From Ktedonospora formicarum (lineage in GTDB: Bacteria > Chloroflexota > Ktedonobacteria > Ktedonobacterales > Ktedonobacteraceae): DNA of 64,000 nt. Below the pieces are notes generated by a model. It was not told where the DNA came from. It searched no databases and saw only the letters and a program-made list of their open reading frames with translations. Numbering within the stretch: the first letter of the stretch is position 1; every line of letters starts with the position of its first letter. Positions 45,945-55,205 of the stretch are shown here, piece by piece. The translations under genes and the position numbers were made by a program. Location: positions 62,001 through 126,000 of the forward strand of contig NZ_BNJF01000010.1 in assembly GCF_016587355.1 (NCBI RefSeq), in the 5' to 3' direction.

Positions 45945-45958
45945 TTTTGTATACAAAA
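45945..45958. promoter_or_regulatory. 14-bp perfect palindrome
   Basis: TTTTGTATACAAAA lies about 430 bases upstream of the first sugar-operon gene and could be an operator. Confidence 0.4.
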
Positions 45959-45987
45959 CAAACCTGGAACTAAAAATGCATAATTAA

Positions 45988-46012
45988 CCATTTATTATCT
46001 TCTAATAAATGG
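45988..46012. promoter_or_regulatory. Inverted repeat with 10-bp arms
   Basis: CCATTTATTA and TAATAAATGG flank TCTTC. AT-rich, no T-run after it; operator or hairpin. Confidence 0.4.
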
Positions 46013-46524
46013 CTGGAAATTGCCGTATTTCTTTATGAAAAAGTAATATGTAATGAGTAAAGCCCCATTAGCATCATATTGGAGAAGGGGGTGAACCCTC
46101 ACTAGCCGGTGGAATGGAAAAAGGGATCATCTCATGAGCTTTATAACAATCTTCGGAAGGAGGGGGAGAAAAGGGCTATACTGCTTGGGTATGTAGCGAC
46201 ATGATGAGCTGTTTCACATGCTCGGCGGCTTTGTAATGGATGGAGACACACATGCGTGGTCCAGGGCTCTGTACCCTAAAACATTCACTGCTTACTGCTA
46301 GATGAAGCCCCTCATTCGTTTTGTGTAGAAGGGATGGCAATGGTTTAACGGGTATATTCTGGGGCTCCGGTATATGGCACCTTTCAAAAGAAGACCTTTG
46401 CTTCCTTTCCCTTAAGTGCCTGGATCTCCAGCGAGGTGCGCATTCTCTTTTGGTTGCCTTTGTGCTATGCTAATTGTGTAAACGCGAGGTACGGGAGGGG
46501 CAAATATTTCAGGGAGCTTGGCAC

Positions 46525-48480
46525 ATGGCTGATTATATTGGGCGACAGCTTGGCAATTACAAAATTGTGCGACTTTTGGGAGAGGGAGCTTTTGCCCAGG
46601 TTTATCTGGGGGAGCATATCTATCTCGGTACGCAGGCGGCAATCAAGGTCCTCCATGCGCAACTGGCAAACGAACCGTTAGAATGGTTCCGCACTGAGGC
46701 TCGTACTATCGCGCATCTTGCCCATCCAAATATTGTGCGTGTGCTCGAATTTGGCATAGAAGGGAATGCTCCCTTTCTTGTACTGGAATACGCACCGCAA
46801 GGGACACTTCGGCAACGCCACGCCAAAGGCGAGGTTGTATCACCGTCCGTTGTGGTTTCATATATCAAGCAGGTTGCTGAAGCCTTACAGTATGCGCACG
46901 ACGAGAAATTCATCCATCGCGATGTCAAGCCAGAGAATATATTGCTGGGAAGACGCAACGAGGTGCTCTTGGGTGACTTCGGTATAGCGTTGCTGCTCCA
47001 AACGTTCAAAGATCAACCTTTGCAGAACATGGCTGGTACGGTGGCATATATGGCCCCTGAGCAAATCCAGGGTCAACCTGGTCCAGCCAGCGATCAATAC
47101 GCTTTAGGCATTATTGTTTATGAGTGGCTTACTGGTGAACGCCCATTCGAGGGGTCGCCAACCGAAGTCCTGTCACAGCACCTTGCGGTTTCCCCTATCC
47201 CTTTGCGCCGAAAGTTGCCAACGATCACGCCTGCCGTAGAGCAAGTTGTGATGAAGGCCCTGGAAAAAGATCCCAGGCGGCGCTTTCCTGCTATCCGCCA
47301 GTTTGCTCAGGCCCTGGAACAGGCACATCAATCTTCCATTCTTCCCTCTGAACGCCTAAATATGGGAACAGGAGTGTCTGCTCCACCCTCCGGGTTCGAA
47401 CGTCCCGCGCCACCTCTTGCCGGGAATGTGATTCCTCCAACTCCGGTGCTCCCACAGAGCGCGAATGCTGGACCAGTGACGCCCTCCGCACTTCCTTCTG
47501 TTCAGGCTATGCCCCAGGGGGGATCAGCGGGAATACTGGTCTCTCGCTATACAGGCCATCGAAATGTGGTCCATTCCCTCTCCTGGTCATCCGATGGGGT
47601 GCGCATTGCGTCTGCAAGCCATGAGAAGACCGTGCATATCTGGGAAGCGCCGACTGGACGCAGGCTGCCCCTTTATAAGGACCAATCTTATGTTGTGAGC
47701 CTGGTGGCATGGTCACCCGAAGGGTCACGCCTTGCTACAGTTGGCAATGACGCGCAGGTGCGTATCTGGGATGTCGCGACTGACCGCTTGCTCGCGAGAT
47801 ATACTGGTCATGGAGGTAGTACGATCAACGCTATTGCCTGGGCGCCCAGCCGACCACTCCTTGCTTCCGCTGCTACTGATGGAACCGTCCATGTGTGGGA
47901 TGCAACAACGGGCAATCCACTCATTATTTATCGGGGGCATGTTGGCAGCGTGAATACGCTGGCCTGGTCATCCGATGCCTTCTCGTCTACTGGCCCCCGT
48001 ATCGTTTCTGGTGGTGATGATCGATCAGTACAGACCTGGGAGGCCCTTACAGGGAGAACAATTATGCGCTACCAGGGGCAACCAGCGCGCGTCTTGAGCG
48101 TTGCCTGGTCGCCAACTGTGTATTCACCATCGCTGGGCTATAGCTTCTCCTCAAATACTCCGAATGTCCCTAGTAGTTCACGCATCGCTTGTGGAAGAGA
48201 TGATGGATTTATACAGATGTGGGATACGATCTCGGGTCGCGAAGTATTAAGCTACCGCTATCAAGCTCCTCTCACGACAGTCACATGGTCACAGGATGGG
48301 AGGCGCTTTGCCTATGCCAGTGAGGATCAGCAGATTGAGGTATGGGATACAATGACAAATCGCAAAGTATTTGTTTTTTCTCATACTGCCCCCGTACGAG
48401 TGATGGCCTGGTCCCCCGATGGGAAGCATATCGCCTCTGGTGGGGGGGATGCCACAATACAGGTCTGGGTCGCGCCATGA
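46525..48480 (+). CDS. Serine/threonine protein kinase with WD40 repeats
   Basis: 651 aa. Hanks-type kinase at about 10-270: glycine loop LLGEGAFAQVYLG, Lys41 in AAIKVL, catalytic HRDVKPENILL (D133), DFG (D151) and APEQIQGQPGPASDQYALG. A Pro-rich linker (about 275-345) leads to some six or seven WD40 repeats, each with SPDG and WD/WE ends. No transmembrane helix is present, so unlike many relatives it should be cytosolic. ATG 46525 with GGGAG. Kinase-WD40 fusions are common in Ktedonobacteria; targets are unknown. Confidence 0.95.
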   Translation: MADYIGRQLGNYKIVRLLGEGAFAQVYLGEHIYLGTQAAIKVLHAQLANEPLEWFRTEARTIAHLAHPNIVRVLEFGIEGNAPFLVLEYAPQGTLRQRHAKGEVVSPSVVVSYIKQVAEALQYAHDEKFIHRDVKPENILLGRRNEVLLGDFGIALLLQTFKDQPLQNMAGTVAYMAPEQIQGQPGPASDQYALGIIVYEWLTGERPFEGSPTEVLSQHLAVSPIPLRRKLPTITPAVEQVVMKALEKDPRRRFPAIRQFAQALEQAHQSSILPSERLNMGTGVSAPPSGFERPAPPLAGNVIPPTPVLPQSANAGPVTPSALPSVQAMPQGGSAGILVSRYTGHRNVVHSLSWSSDGVRIASASHEKTVHIWEAPTGRRLPLYKDQSYVVSLVAWSPEGSRLATVGNDAQVRIWDVATDRLLARYTGHGGSTINAIAWAPSRPLLASAATDGTVHVWDATTGNPLIIYRGHVGSVNTLAWSSDAFSSTGPRIVSGGDDRSVQTWEALTGRTIMRYQGQPARVLSVAWSPTVYSPSLGYSFSSNTPNVPSSSRIACGRDDGFIQMWDTISGREVLSYRYQAPLTTVTWSQDGRRFAYASEDQQIEVWDTMTNRKVFVFSHTAPVRVMAWSPDGKHIASGGGDATIQVWVAP

Positions 48481-49005
48481 GTAGTTGGATACGCGTCTCT
48501 TATTGTAGATGCCGCGCAGATAGAAGAGAGTCCTCATAACATACTCCCGCTATTTTCATCCTCTTGTTTATTTGATACTCTTGCGAGTGCCTCAATGGCG
48601 AATGCCTAGATCACTCCTCATCGATAGCGAAAATGATGGAATCCCACCAGCCTCGTTTCCCAAATTCACATGTTTCTCCACATGATATATGGTAGAAACG
48701 ATCAATTTAGGACTTTTTGCCTAAAAAGTGTCACAAATCTCTAGTTTTTGAGATTATAAAAGAAGAAAGTGAATACGCTCTCGCTTATCACTAAATCTGG
48801 GTGATCTATTCACTCGCAGTAAGGGCTTGTGTGTGAATGAGGTCCGCTCCCTTTATTGTGAGCAGTGGTTTTCTGATAAGCGTTTGTCATCTCTCCTTTC
48901 AGGGCCTATTAATCTCGGTTCCTTTTTTCAAGGTAGGGAGCGATTGTGCCCAGGCTTCTTGAGAATGAGAAGCATACTTCTTACAGTCCATGGATGGAGA
49001 CCTAC
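48481..49005. other. 525-bp spacer after the kinase gene
   Basis: It holds a weak hairpin AATCTC-N8-GAGATT (48736-48755) that could end the kinase transcript. No supported gene. Confidence 0.4.
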
Positions 49006-50048
49006 ATGAATCAACACACTGGAAAAGCGACGTCCAGAAAGCACCTCTGGTTGAGTCCCCTGATCGTCGTTACCTTCTTCGGCATTCTGCTTAGCGCGGG
49101 AACCCTTCAGGCCCATGCTGCTAGCAAAAAGCTGACCTACTATGGAGCAGATCTGGGGCTCATGGAACGCGCAACTGGGATAAGTACTACCACGGGCATG
49201 CCTACTCAGGGAGGTGCGTGGCCTCAGTACACAGGCAACTACTGCTTTTCCGCAGTGATCCAGGCGATCACGAATTACACAGACCTCACCAAAGGATTAC
49301 CGATGCGCTATCCCAATCAAAGCGATCAGGGACCAGCGTCAGGAAATCCTGATGATGCGCAACCAGGGCAGATTCTCTATGACCTGGACCATACTTTAAC
49401 CCCCCCTGACGGGCCATTGGTACCTCAGGGAAGTGGGGCAAGCCGCCGCCCATTTACCCTTGCCAATATCGCGTATGACTTTGGTGGGGACCCTCGTTCA
49501 CAGTCAATTGGTATCAACTATGAGAAGCCTGGTAATTTGAATTACCATGAGCATATCTACCATACAAGCGCGCAAGAGGCAACGCTTGGGCTGGCAAAAA
49601 CTGTAGCACGCTATAGAATGCCAGTGGATGTGTTGGTCAACCACGCTGAGCATTCTGTTCTCGTCGCGGGTGTCTGGGCAACAGGAAACCCACTTACCGA
49701 TCCCAACGCGCAAATCAGCTCCCTCGCGGTTTTCAATCCGTGGGATATGAGTTGGGGAGAGTATCTGAGCACTACCAACTATGCACAGGTCTCTTACGAT
49801 GACTGGGTCAATGCCACGACGCTTCCTACCCCTGGAATGAAGTCACCACGTGGTTTAACCTGCCCTATTCCGCCAATGGTGTTCTCGATCCTGATCCATC
49901 GATTGGTATCTATCAGGCCGGCCCTGGGACGAAGAATCCCAATGCCACTCACTGGATTGGCAACTATGTCATCGTTCAGCCTGATGGTCATCCTCAGAGC
50001 GCCAACTACAGTTTTGATGAAAATGACCGACTTATGGTCAAGCCATAA
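49006..50048 (+). pseudogene. Secreted C39-like cysteine peptidase, frameshifted near the 3' end
   Basis: About 347 aa after restoring one base. Signal peptide 1-38 (core LIVVTFFGILLSAG, cleavage after AHA). The mature part is C39-like: Cys80 in GNYCFSAVIQAI, His216 in HAEHSVLVAGV and an Asn/Asp turn FNPWDMSWGEY, so the triad is complete. Near 49826 the frame slips: reading on in frame gives nonsense, whereas adding one base within the run after CTTCC yields YPWNEVTTWFNLPYSANG and a natural end NDRLMVKP at TAA 50048. Start ATG 49006 follows GGAG. The break affects only the last quarter; a read error is possible. Confidence 0.75.
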
Positions 50049-50092
50049 GAGCCAAACGAAGACGCAGAGACTCATGGGGTCTCTGTGAAAGC

Positions 50093-50134
50093 GCAAAATG
50101 GGAAAGAGCCTGAAAAGACTCTTTCCCATTTTGC
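50093..50134 (+). terminator. Hairpin after the peptidase gene
   Basis: GCAAAATGGGAAAGAG (50093-50108) and its exact inverse complement (50119-50134) around a 10-base loop; the descending arm carries TTTT. Confidence 0.65.
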
Positions 50135-50351
50135 TATACTGGCATGATTTTCAAGGTCTTGCTTTTGGCAGGAGAATTGGGTATCCTTGAAGGAGCAGAA
50201 ACATGCGGTTGCCTATGTCATTCCTCTGCAACTCCCCATGTAATTCTCTTCATCTTTCCCCATTTCAGCGCTCTGATTTCGGAGGCATGCATACGTGCTC
50301 GCGAGTATTTCACTTGCTCCGAATGGGCCTGGGATAAAGGCTCAAATAACT

Positions 50352-51614
50352 ATGATACCTGTTCTGTGCAATGCTTCTTTAGAAACCCGCAAATCATCTC
50401 TTCAGGTTCTGATTATCGGCGGGGGGATCGGTGGTCTGTGCCTGGCACAGGGCCTCAAAAAGTCAGGCATCAAAGTCGCCGTGTATGAACGTGATGAATC
50501 AGCGGATTTCCGAGATCAGGGTTACCGAATTACTCTCAAAGCGGAAGGTAGCCATGCCTTGCGTGATTGTCTACCGGAGCCTCTTTTTCAGCTCTGTGTG
50601 GCGACGGCTCTCAAATCAGCGACGCATATGGTCTTCCTCGATCATCAGTTGAAGCAGAAGTTTATCAAGCCTATTCCATCTCTTCCTGACGATTCGTTCT
50701 TTGGTGTTAACAGGCTTACGTTGCGTGAAATTCTTCTGATCGGTCTCGAAGATATCGTACATTTCGGCAAAACGTTTGAGCGGTTTGAGCAGTTAGATGA
50801 TGGGAAGGTTTGCGCGCGCTTTACGGACGGAACCTCGGCTACAGGTGATCTTCTTGTTGGAGCTGATGGGACCAACTCTGTCGTTCGTAAGCAGGTTATA
50901 CCAGATGCTGAGATTGACCAGATTGGCTCATTTATCTACGGAAAAACGCCCTTAACCTCTGACACATTGGCGTGGGTTCCTGACATGCTCATTGATAGCT
51001 TCAATCGAATAACCGGACCAGTCGGGGTCTCAATGTCCGTAGCGACATGTTGGAAGCGTGAAGCGTATGCCTCAGCTACTGCGATGTTTGCGCCGAATCG
51101 GCATTTGACCGTTGTGCCAGATTATCTTGCCTGGATGCTGGATGGTCCGCAAACACAGCTTGCATCCACTGAAGAGCAGGGAGCACGTGTGAAAGGCCCA
51201 ATGCTTCACCGCCTGGCGCAACAAATGCTGAAGGAGTGGCCTCCATCGTTGCGGCGGATCGTTGAGGAGGCCACTGTTGCCGATACCTTTCTGGTTAACC
51301 TGCATTCATCACGCCCTGTCAAGTCGTGGCAAACCAGAAATGTGACACTGCTGGGTGATGCGATTCACACTATGTCTCCTGGTCGTGGTGAGGGAGCCAA
51401 CACTGCGCTTCGGGATGCCGAATCTCTTCGCCAGGTCCTGGTCGAGGTCGTGATGTTGGGAAAGCAGTTGGTTCAAGCTAAAGTACAGTATGAAGCGGCA
51501 ATGCTGCGCTACGGCTTTGAAGCCGTTGCCAATGCCCTGGAGCATCCATTTGCGCCCACTTCCAATACTAGAGGGCGCTCAAGGCAACGCTCTCCGGGAG
51601 GAGGGGTGGAGTGA
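50352..51614 (+). CDS. FAD-dependent aromatic-type monooxygenase
   Basis: 420 aa PHBH-fold flavoprotein: dinucleotide site LIIGGGIGGLCLAQGL (about 17-32), the DG motif LVGADGTNSVVR and the GD motif LLGDAIHTMSPGRGEGANTAL. It uses NAD(P)H and oxygen to hydroxylate an aromatic or polyketide-like substrate, possibly a drug, as TetX-like relatives do. Start ATG 50352 has AAAGG. Stands between unrelated genes, so the substrate cannot be inferred. Confidence 0.9.
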   Translation: MIPVLCNASLETRKSSLQVLIIGGGIGGLCLAQGLKKSGIKVAVYERDESADFRDQGYRITLKAEGSHALRDCLPEPLFQLCVATALKSATHMVFLDHQLKQKFIKPIPSLPDDSFFGVNRLTLREILLIGLEDIVHFGKTFERFEQLDDGKVCARFTDGTSATGDLLVGADGTNSVVRKQVIPDAEIDQIGSFIYGKTPLTSDTLAWVPDMLIDSFNRITGPVGVSMSVATCWKREAYASATAMFAPNRHLTVVPDYLAWMLDGPQTQLASTEEQGARVKGPMLHRLAQQMLKEWPPSLRRIVEEATVADTFLVNLHSSRPVKSWQTRNVTLLGDAIHTMSPGRGEGANTALRDAESLRQVLVEVVMLGKQLVQAKVQYEAAMLRYGFEAVANALEHPFAPTSNTRGRSRQRSPGGGVE

Positions 51615-51904
51615 AGATCACCAAGGTATGCTAAATCCAGTGTGTTCATAGTGCTGTGAGTAGGGAGCCGCCCGAAGCTGGCTCTCTACTCTGCTTTCCA
51701 ATCGGAAGAAGTGAAATTGCTCCTCACATGACAAAGTTCACAAGGGCGCGTGAGAACGTGTCGTGCGATGAGCATATGCCTGCAAGAAACTGCGTTACGG
51801 TCCCGTGTCCTGTCAGAGAAACCCACTGGTCTTGTGCCTACTGTGACTTCACTGTATCCTACTCTGTAGTAACCAGATACATAGGCATAGAAAGAGGTTC
51901 CTTG

Positions 51905-53707
51905 ATGTTTGAGACTCACCATTCGCTTCCCTGGAACGCTGTCACGCTTCAGTCAGGACCGCTGAAGAGGCGAGCGGAGCTTAATCGCAACTATATGCTC
52001 TCTCTCAAGAGTGCCAATCTGCTACAGAACCACTATAGTGAGGCCGGACTTTGGAATCCTCCCCAGCAGCCAGCCGATTGTCACTGGGGTTGGGAAGCGC
52101 CGACCAGTCAGTTGCGTGGGCATTTCCTCGGTCACTGGCTCTCGGCTGCGGCACGCCTGTCCGCGGTGACAAATGATGCCGAAATGAAAGGGAAAGCTGA
52201 CTTTATCGTCGCCGAGCTCGCCCGTTGTCAACAAGAAATGGGAGGCGAGTGGATTGGCTCTATTCCAGAAAAATATCTGGATTGGGTCGTACGCGGCAAG
52301 CGCGTCTGGGCTCCTCATTATACGCTGCACAAGACCTTGATGGGCTTGTATGATATGTACGAAATCGGCCAGAATGAGCAGGCGCTTGGCATACTGCTCC
52401 GTTGGGCGAATTGGTTTTATCGCTGGACAGGACAGTTCTCACGTGAGCAGATGGACGATATTCTCGATGTTGAGACTGGAGGAATGCTTGAAGTATGGGC
52501 GAACCTCTATGGCGTGACTGGCAAAGGAGAACACCTAGAGCTCATGCAACGTTATAAGCGCCGTCGCCTCTTTGATCGCCTGCTTGCTGGAGAAGATGTG
52601 CTCACCTATATGCACGCGAATACCACTATCCCTGAAGTGCATGGCGCGGCCCGCGCCTGGGAGGTAACAGGCGAACAGCGTTGGCGCGACATTGTTGAAG
52701 CATACTGGCGTCTCGCGGTTACTGATCGTGGATATTTCTGTACTGGTGGTCAAACAAGTGATGAAATGTGGTGCCCTCCACATCAACTTGCTGGACAGCT
52801 TGGGCCTGAGAACCAGGAACACTGTACAGTGTATAATTTGATGCGCCTAGCGAATTACCTTTTCCGCTGGACGGGTGATGTCGCCTATGCCGACTACTAT
52901 GAGCGCAATTTCTATAATGGAATTCTCGCGCAACAGAATGCACAGACGGGCATGGTCGCGTACTACTTGCCTCTGGAGACAGGGGGAACCAAGGTTTGGG
53001 GAACGCCTACCAATGATTTCTGGTGTTGCCATGGTACCCTTGTGCAGGCACAGGCAAGCCACACACGCGATATCTATTTCACCAATGATGAAGGGCTGGT
53101 CGTTAGCCAGTATCTTCCCTCGCGCCTGCGTTGGGATTACAATGGGGCTGAAGTTGCTGTCTCGTTGGAGAGTAAGGCCCACAACGTCTATGCCTTGAAT
53201 ATTCCACGTGAGCTCCCGCGTCAGAGCCCCCATCCAGCCTATATGCTCAATATTAGTTGTGAGCAACCCACAGCGTTTACACTCACATTACGCCTACCCT
53301 GGTGGCTCGCGGGTGAGCCTGAGATTGTGATAAATGGCGAGCGCCAACGCGTGCCTCACGCGCCATCCAGTTATTACCACATCCGCCGCGTCTGGCAGGA
53401 CGATACCCTGAGCATTCTTCTTCCACAAACATTGAAAAGCGTCCCATTGCCGGATGCGCCTGACATGGTTGCCTTTATGGATGGTCCTGTGGTTCTGGCT
53501 GGTCTCTGTGATGATGCCCCTATGTTCTATGGCAAGAAAGATCATCCAGAAACCCTACTGGCTCCCAGCCATGAGCGCCAGTACGCAGCCTGGCAACCAG
53601 GGAGTTATCAAACACGTAATCAACCCCATAGCACCCGTTTTCTTCCCTTGTGTGACATTGGTGACGAGCCTTATACGGTCTATTTCCCTATCGTTGAGCA
53701 GCCTTAA
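51905..53707 (+). CDS. GH127-family beta-L-arabinofuranosidase-like enzyme
   Basis: 600 aa, (alpha/alpha)6 barrel plus beta domains. GH127/146 enzymes use a Zn-bound cysteine as nucleophile; all four ligands are visible: E305 and C307 in NQEHCTVYN and C374-C375 in DFWCCHGT. Start ATG 51905 follows AGAGG; an upstream extension lacks family character. No signal peptide, so it acts on imported arabinose-containing sugars of plant walls. Related in purpose to the GH36 gene. Confidence 0.9.
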   Translation: MFETHHSLPWNAVTLQSGPLKRRAELNRNYMLSLKSANLLQNHYSEAGLWNPPQQPADCHWGWEAPTSQLRGHFLGHWLSAAARLSAVTNDAEMKGKADFIVAELARCQQEMGGEWIGSIPEKYLDWVVRGKRVWAPHYTLHKTLMGLYDMYEIGQNEQALGILLRWANWFYRWTGQFSREQMDDILDVETGGMLEVWANLYGVTGKGEHLELMQRYKRRRLFDRLLAGEDVLTYMHANTTIPEVHGAARAWEVTGEQRWRDIVEAYWRLAVTDRGYFCTGGQTSDEMWCPPHQLAGQLGPENQEHCTVYNLMRLANYLFRWTGDVAYADYYERNFYNGILAQQNAQTGMVAYYLPLETGGTKVWGTPTNDFWCCHGTLVQAQASHTRDIYFTNDEGLVVSQYLPSRLRWDYNGAEVAVSLESKAHNVYALNIPRELPRQSPHPAYMLNISCEQPTAFTLTLRLPWWLAGEPEIVINGERQRVPHAPSSYYHIRRVWQDDTLSILLPQTLKSVPLPDAPDMVAFMDGPVVLAGLCDDAPMFYGKKDHPETLLAPSHERQYAAWQPGSYQTRNQPHSTRFLPLCDIGDEPYTVYFPIVEQP

Positions 53708-53729
53708 TATCTGATTGTCATCGTTCCTC

Positions 53730-53757
53730 GCCTGACGAACATGTCCGTTCGTCAGGC
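53730..53757 (+). terminator. Hairpin after the GH127 gene
   Basis: GCCTGACGAAC and its exact inverse complement around ATGTCC. Confidence 0.6.
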
Positions 53758-53901
53758 AACTATGCGTAAATCTGCATGAATTGTATCTGAATTCTACAAG
53801 CGCTTCCCTGAACAGAGAGCATACAATGTACGCATTGGACATTGGAAATCGATAGGGCTGTGAAACTTGCTCAGATGTATTTGATAGGAGGATTTCATCG
53901 C

Positions 53902-55194
53902 ATGTTTGAAGCACGACGAAAAGCCTTTATGGATCGCATGGGCTCAGGTGTGGCAATCCTTCGTAGCTGCCCACAATTTCGCCGTAGCGGCGATTCCCTG
54001 GAATTTACATATCGCCAGGACAGTAATTTCTATTATTTAACAGGTTTTGAGGAACCAGAGGCGATCTGCGTCTTGGCCCCAGATCATCCAGAGCATCATT
54101 TTATCCTCTTTGTTGCGCCACGCGACCCCTTTGCTGAGTCCTGGACAGGCAGGCGCGCAGGTCCTGAGGGGGCTATGAGCTTGTATGGCGCCGATATTGC
54201 CTATCCACTTGAGCAGTTCGCAGAGAAAGTACCCCAGTATCTTCAGGGTTGTAAGACGCTTTACTATAGTGGTGGTAAGGCCCAATCTTTCGATGAGCAG
54301 TTGTTAGACCTGCTTGCCCGCAACCGCCGCGTCTTCGTCCCGCGCCAGGTTGCCGATCCCAGATTTATCCTTGGTGAGATGCGTGTCCGCAAATCAGCAG
54401 AGGAAATCGAGCTCATTCGTGAAGCTTCTCGTATCAGTGCCAAAGCCTATAGTGAGGTACTCAAAGCTCTCAAGCCGGGGATGTATGAGTATGAGGTCCA
54501 GGCGATACTGTCCTATGTGTACCAGCAAAACGGTTCGCCTCGCCACGGCTACGCGCCTATCGTCGGAGCAGGCGCGAACGCGACGATTATGCATTATGAT
54601 AAGAACAACAGTCAGATGCAAGATGGTGAACTGGTCCTCATTGATTCGGCGTGCGAATATCAATATTATAGCTCTGATATCACGCGCACTTATCCTATCA
54701 ATGGGCGCTTCACGCCCGCTCAGCGCACCTTGTATGAGTTAGTGCTCAAAGCTCTTGAGAGTGCGACGGCGATGGTCAAACCAGGTATTACGCTTACCGA
54801 TATCCATAATCATACTGTCGAGATCCTGACAACTGGAATGGTTGAGCTGGGCATCCTCAAGGGGGATGTGAAGCAGCTTATCGCGGATAAAACCTATCAG
54901 CCCTTCTATGGATACTTTACCTGTCACTGGATGGGGCTCGATGTGCATGATTTAGGTCCGTACAAGCGCTCAGGGGCGTGGGATGAAGATCCCAAACTCG
55001 AACCAGGGATGATCTTTACCATTGAGCCGGGTATCTATATCCCAGCCGAAACGCAAGACGTGAACCCTGAGTTTTGGAATACTGGTATTCGTATTGAGGA
55101 TGATATCCTTGTGACTGAACAGGGCTACGAGAACCTCACCAGCGGCGCGCCCAAGACATTCGCGGAAATCGAAGCTCTCATCACACACAAATAA
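53902..55194 (+). CDS. pepP: Xaa-Pro aminopeptidase (M24B)
   Basis: 430 aa. N-terminal creatinase-like domain (FRRSGDSLEFTYRQDSNFYYLTGF), then the pita-bread domain with metal ligands in IDSACEYQYYSSDITRTY, the HWMGLDVHDLG helix, TIEPGIYIP and IRIEDDILVTEQG. It removes an N-terminal residue preceding proline with two Mn ions. ATG 53902 follows AGGAGG. It precedes an S9 peptidase by 11 bases, so the two form a unit for breaking down proline peptides. Confidence 0.9.
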   Translation: MFEARRKAFMDRMGSGVAILRSCPQFRRSGDSLEFTYRQDSNFYYLTGFEEPEAICVLAPDHPEHHFILFVAPRDPFAESWTGRRAGPEGAMSLYGADIAYPLEQFAEKVPQYLQGCKTLYYSGGKAQSFDEQLLDLLARNRRVFVPRQVADPRFILGEMRVRKSAEEIELIREASRISAKAYSEVLKALKPGMYEYEVQAILSYVYQQNGSPRHGYAPIVGAGANATIMHYDKNNSQMQDGELVLIDSACEYQYYSSDITRTYPINGRFTPAQRTLYELVLKALESATAMVKPGITLTDIHNHTVEILTTGMVELGILKGDVKQLIADKTYQPFYGYFTCHWMGLDVHDLGPYKRSGAWDEDPKLEPGMIFTIEPGIYIPAETQDVNPEFWNTGIRIEDDILVTEQGYENLTSGAPKTFAEIEALITHK

Positions 55195-55205
55195 AGGTTT
55201 TCCCA

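Larger units (their letters stand above)
45519..46524. other. 1-kb AT-rich divergent region between sugar operon and kinase gene
   Basis: It contains two inverted repeats and AT-rich stretches suited to promoters for both genes. A 73-codon plus-strand frame (45652-45873) ends in a hydrophobic helix but has no ribosome site, so I do not call it. Confidence 0.45.
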
